Assembly (NCBI GenBank): GCA_026196445.1
Contig: JAPHTE010000095.1
Location: 1 to 6,553 of the forward strand
Direction: 5' to 3'
Source of the DNA: Lysobacterales bacterium
GTDB taxonomy: Bacteria > Pseudomonadota > Gammaproteobacteria > Xanthomonadales > SZUA-36
DNA length: 6,553 nucleotides
The notes beneath the pieces were generated by a model. The model searched no databases and had not been told where the DNA came from. It saw nothing but the letters and a program-made list of their open reading frames with translations. A program made the translations under genes and the position numbers. Shown piece by piece: positions 5,172-6,553 of this stretch. The first letter of the stretch is position 1; each line of letters begins with the position of its first letter.

Positions 5172-5861
5172 TCAAAACATCAGTCCCAGTTCGAAAATGA
5201 AAGTACCGAAGTCCAGCGTGCCGCTGTCCAGGTCAATATACTCAACGCTGTATGAGCCCCGCGTAAACAGGGCGGTATTAATGTCCCAGCGAAACCCCAG
5301 TCCCAGGTTGTATGCCAGCTCGGTCGAGGTATAGGATTTCCAGTCTGTGTAGCAGATATAACCCCACCACGGATCCCACCAGCAAGCCCCCTCCAAAGCG
5401 CCGGTGGGCACATTGGAATCAACGCTGGCCACGCCAATTCCGGCAACGATGAAAGGAGTGAATGACCCGTCCATGAAGTTGTAGGTCAAATTAAACTGGT
5501 GTGAGTACTTACTCATCTCGTGCTCGATGGACAGCGGATCAGGTGAATCCCCGTCGATCACCAGGGTCGCCGTATAATTGGGCTTCGTGGATAATAGCCT
5601 GTAAGACAGGTTCAGGTTTTGGGTCCAGTTCCAGCCAAGGCTGAAACCCCAGCCAAGTTCGCTGTCGATATCCAGCGTTGAACCCCCTTCAAATTCCTTT
5701 TCAGCCCCATTCTGTAGAGCCATGACCGCGCTGGACTCGAACCGGCCGTCACGTGAGCCAAAAGCAGAGCTTTCACGGTCCCGTTTCTGGTTGTCGTACT
5801 GGGCCACTACGGTAGTGCCGTTTGCAAGCAACAAAAGAATGAAGGTAATGCGTTTTAGCAT
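5172..5861 (-). CDS. Small outer-membrane beta-barrel protein (OmpW / OMP_b-brl type)
   Basis: A 229-residue outer-membrane protein of the eight-strand class. The signal peptide is residues 1-20 (MLKR, then a Leu-rich core, cleavage after VVA before QYDNQ). The mature protein begins with a polar stretch, then shows alternating strands such as GWGFSLGWNWTQNLNLSYRL and FTPFIVAGIGVASV, the latter resembling the conserved strand/turn of OMP_b-brl and OmpW proteins. It ends in FIFELGLMF, a proper C-terminal Phe signal for the BAM machinery. Residues 160-174 form an unusual loop with C160 and C170 enclosing five aromatic residues, including four Trp. I chose the ATG at 5861 because AGGAA lies 7 bases upstream and a signal peptide starts exactly there; the in-frame ATG at 5948 would add 29 residues in front of it. 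The gene is divergent from fdxA. Function (small-molecule passage, envelope structure, adhesion) is unknown. Confidence 0.85.
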   Translation of the reverse strand: MLKRITFILLLLANGTTVVAQYDNQKRDRESSAFGSRDGRFESSAVMALQNGAEKEFEGGSTLDIDSELGWGFSLGWNWTQNLNLSYRLLSTKPNYTATLVIDGDSPDPLSIEHEMSKYSHQFNLTYNFMDGSFTPFIVAGIGVASVDSNVPTGALEGACWWDPWWGYICYTDWKSYTSTELAYNLGLGFRWDINTALFTRGSYSVEYIDLDSGTLDFGTFIFELGLMF

Positions 5862-5910
5862 GCTGTAATTCCTGGCGTAAATGTTAATCGATACCGGTGA
5901 CCAGTTGTCT

Positions 5911-5939
5911 TTGTCAGCGGCAAACGCAAATTGTAAATG
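5911..5939 (+). promoter_or_regulatory. Weak candidate promoter toward fdxA / small RNA
   Basis: TTGTCA (5911-5916, 5 of 6 to TTGACA) is followed at 15-17 bp by TGTAAATG (5932-5939), whose best -10 reading, TGTAAA, matches 4 of 6. Transcription would start near 5945 and reach the terminator at 5987-6021. The case rests mainly on the need for some plus-strand transcript to meet that terminator. Confidence 0.2.
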
Positions 5940-5986
5940 AAGCGGCATGACATGTGTGTAATTATCAGAAGGCTTCTAGTATCCTT

Positions 5987-6021
5987 AGTGCCCTGCCACC
6001 ACGGTTGGCAGGGCACTTTTT
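5987..6021 (+). terminator. Strong intrinsic terminator with no annotated gene in front of it
   Basis: AGTGCCCTGCCA (5987-5998) and TGGCAGGGCACT (6006-6017) form a perfect 12-bp stem with a 7-base loop CCACGGT, ending in TTTTT on the + strand only. The gene to its left reads the other way and the nearest plus-strand gene upstream already has its own terminator, so this element must serve an unannotated small transcript or act as an attenuator in the leader of fdxA, which begins 43 bp later. Confidence 0.9.
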
Positions 6022-6064
6022 GATTGGCGGCCACTGAAATTCAAGACAAAGGAAACCGGATACA

Positions 6065-6388
6065 ATGACCTTCGTTGTTACTGAAAACTGTATCAAGTGT
6101 AAATATACCGACTGTGTCGAAGTCTGCCCCGTGGATTGCTTTCACGAAGGCCCGAACTTCCTGGTGATCGACCCGGAAGAATGTATCGATTGCACCCTGT
6201 GTGAACCGGAATGCCCGGTAGAAGCAATATACCCTGAAGACGACCTGCCCCAGGGCCAGGAACACTTTATCGAACTCAATGCTGAATTGTCGCTGGTCTG
6301 GCCGGTGATCACCGAGGCCAAAGAACCGCCCGAAGACGCTGATCAGTGGGATGGCAAGCCTGGGAAGCTGGATCTGCTCGAGCGCTAA
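6065..6388 (+). CDS. fdxA: Seven-iron ferredoxin ([3Fe-4S][4Fe-4S]), FdxA type
   Basis: A 107-residue cytoplasmic low-potential electron carrier, essentially the full length of Azotobacter vinelandii ferredoxin I (106). All nine cysteines are in register, shifted by one: C9, C17 and C50 would bind the [3Fe-4S] cluster; C21, C40, C43 and C46 the [4Fe-4S] cluster; C12 and C25 are the free pair. The first motif is CxxCx4CxxxCP and the second CxxCxxxCP. The acidic C-terminal half (ELNAELSLVWPVITEAKEPPEDAD) is the standard FdxA extension. AAAGGAAA (6048-6055) provides the ribosome site. The gene is monocistronic here, flanked by a terminator upstream and a palindromic repeat 21 bp after its stop. 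In some relatives FdxA supports redox-stress responses; the partner here cannot be read from the context. Confidence 0.96.
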   Translation: MTFVVTENCIKCKYTDCVEVCPVDCFHEGPNFLVIDPEECIDCTLCEPECPVEAIYPEDDLPQGQEHFIELNAELSLVWPVITEAKEPPEDADQWDGKPGKLDLLER

Positions 6389-6409
6389 GGCCCAGCCGGC
6401 AAATTAATC

Positions 6410-6461
6410 GGGGTCAGAGTCAAGTGCCAGAAAAATTACCGTGGCACTAGACTCTGACCCC
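6410..6461. repeat. 52-bp palindromic repeat, RAYT/REP- or MITE-like (GGGGTCAGAGTC arms)
   Basis: The outer arms GGGGTCAGAGTC (6410-6421) and GACTCTGACCCC (6450-6461) are perfect over 12 bp. After a symmetric A/A mismatch, inner arms AGTGCCA (6423-6429) and TGGCACT (6442-6448) add 7 bp, leaving a 12-base loop. GGGGTCAGAGT termini are, in my recollection, common in dispersed repeats around REP-associated tyrosine transposases (IS200-like) in gammaproteobacteria; this could not be searched. No transposase lies in the window. Placed 21 bp after the fdxA stop, it may also serve as its 3' hairpin. Confidence 0.75.
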
Positions 6462-6471
6462 AATATTCCCG

Positions 6472-6553
6472 TTACCCAAGCCGATCCATGAAGATTCCAA
6501 GTATATGTTCGGCACCCGAGGTATCAACCGCTTCACCGGTACCGAATAACAGG
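6472..6553 (-). other. Unresolved right edge: possible C-terminus of a minus-strand gene
   Basis: Reading in from the right edge, a minus-strand frame stays open (LLFGTGEAVDTSGAEHILGI, then FMDRLG) to a TAA at 6474-6472, just outside the palindromic repeat. A second minus frame and a plus-strand frame are also open over this short stretch, so the coding frame cannot be decided from about 80 bp. I do not recognise the fragment. Confidence 0.25.

Noticed and set aside
5862..5948. Upstream start for the beta-barrel protein adding 29 residues
   Set aside because: It would put a polar extension in front of a clear signal peptide; AGGAA supports the ATG at 5861.
1..6553. CRISPR array, tRNA, rRNA, integrase or defence system
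   Set aside because: No regularly spaced repeats, no tRNA-like cloverleaf or CCA end, and no recognisable nuclease, recombinase or toxin gene were seen on either strand.

Overview
The window looks like chromosome of a free-living, probably marine or sediment gammaproteobacterium. This rests on gene content and protein style: a Gram-negative envelope (two outer-membrane barrels with signal peptides), an Azotobacter-type seven-iron ferredoxin, a proteobacterial persulfide-dioxygenase/ArsR pair, and a GGGGTCAGAGTC-type palindromic repeat of the kind I associate with RAYT/REP elements in this class. The genus cannot be fixed from the sequence. Seven genes are called with good support and one more open edge is unresolved. 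No gene-free stretch exceeds about 235 bases.

Layout from left to right. The 3' part of an M28-family zinc aminopeptidase with a C-terminal PDZ domain (1-836, +) is cut by the window edge. A convergent spacer with two hairpins separates it from a four-helix membrane protein of unknown function (1049-1438, -). Next is an ETHE1/Blh-type persulfide dioxygenase (1598-2461, -), divergent from a small ArsR-family repressor (2695-3024, +). That repressor carries the two cysteines, 66 residues apart, that are diagnostic of the sulfide/persulfide sensors BigR and SqrR. Their shared 233-bp spacer holds an AT-rich palindrome on a perfect TATAAT box, and a second 25-bp dyad.

A FadL-family outer-membrane channel (3243-4646, +) follows, with its own upstream promoter candidate and an excellent terminator at 4666-4699 that serves both strands. 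Convergent to it are a DUF302 protein (4704-5093, -; GTG start with strong Shine-Dalgarno) and, 78 bp upstream of that, a small outer-membrane beta-barrel protein (5172-5861, -). A seven-iron ferredoxin, fdxA (6065-6388, +), lies on the right. Between the barrel gene and fdxA sits a textbook intrinsic terminator pointing toward fdxA with no annotated gene in front of it. The last ~165 bp contain a 52-bp palindromic repeat element and an unresolved gene edge.

How the genes may work together. The best-supported functional unit is the divergent repressor/dioxygenase pair: persulfide oxidises the regulator's cysteine pair, repression is lifted, and the iron-dependent dioxygenase converts persulfide (for example glutathione persulfide) to sulfite. 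FadL (hydrophobic solutes) and DUF302 (often found near sulfur genes in my recollection) could extend this into a sulfur-handling neighbourhood, but that is inference from proximity. I see no CRISPR array, tRNA, rRNA, integrase or complete transposon.
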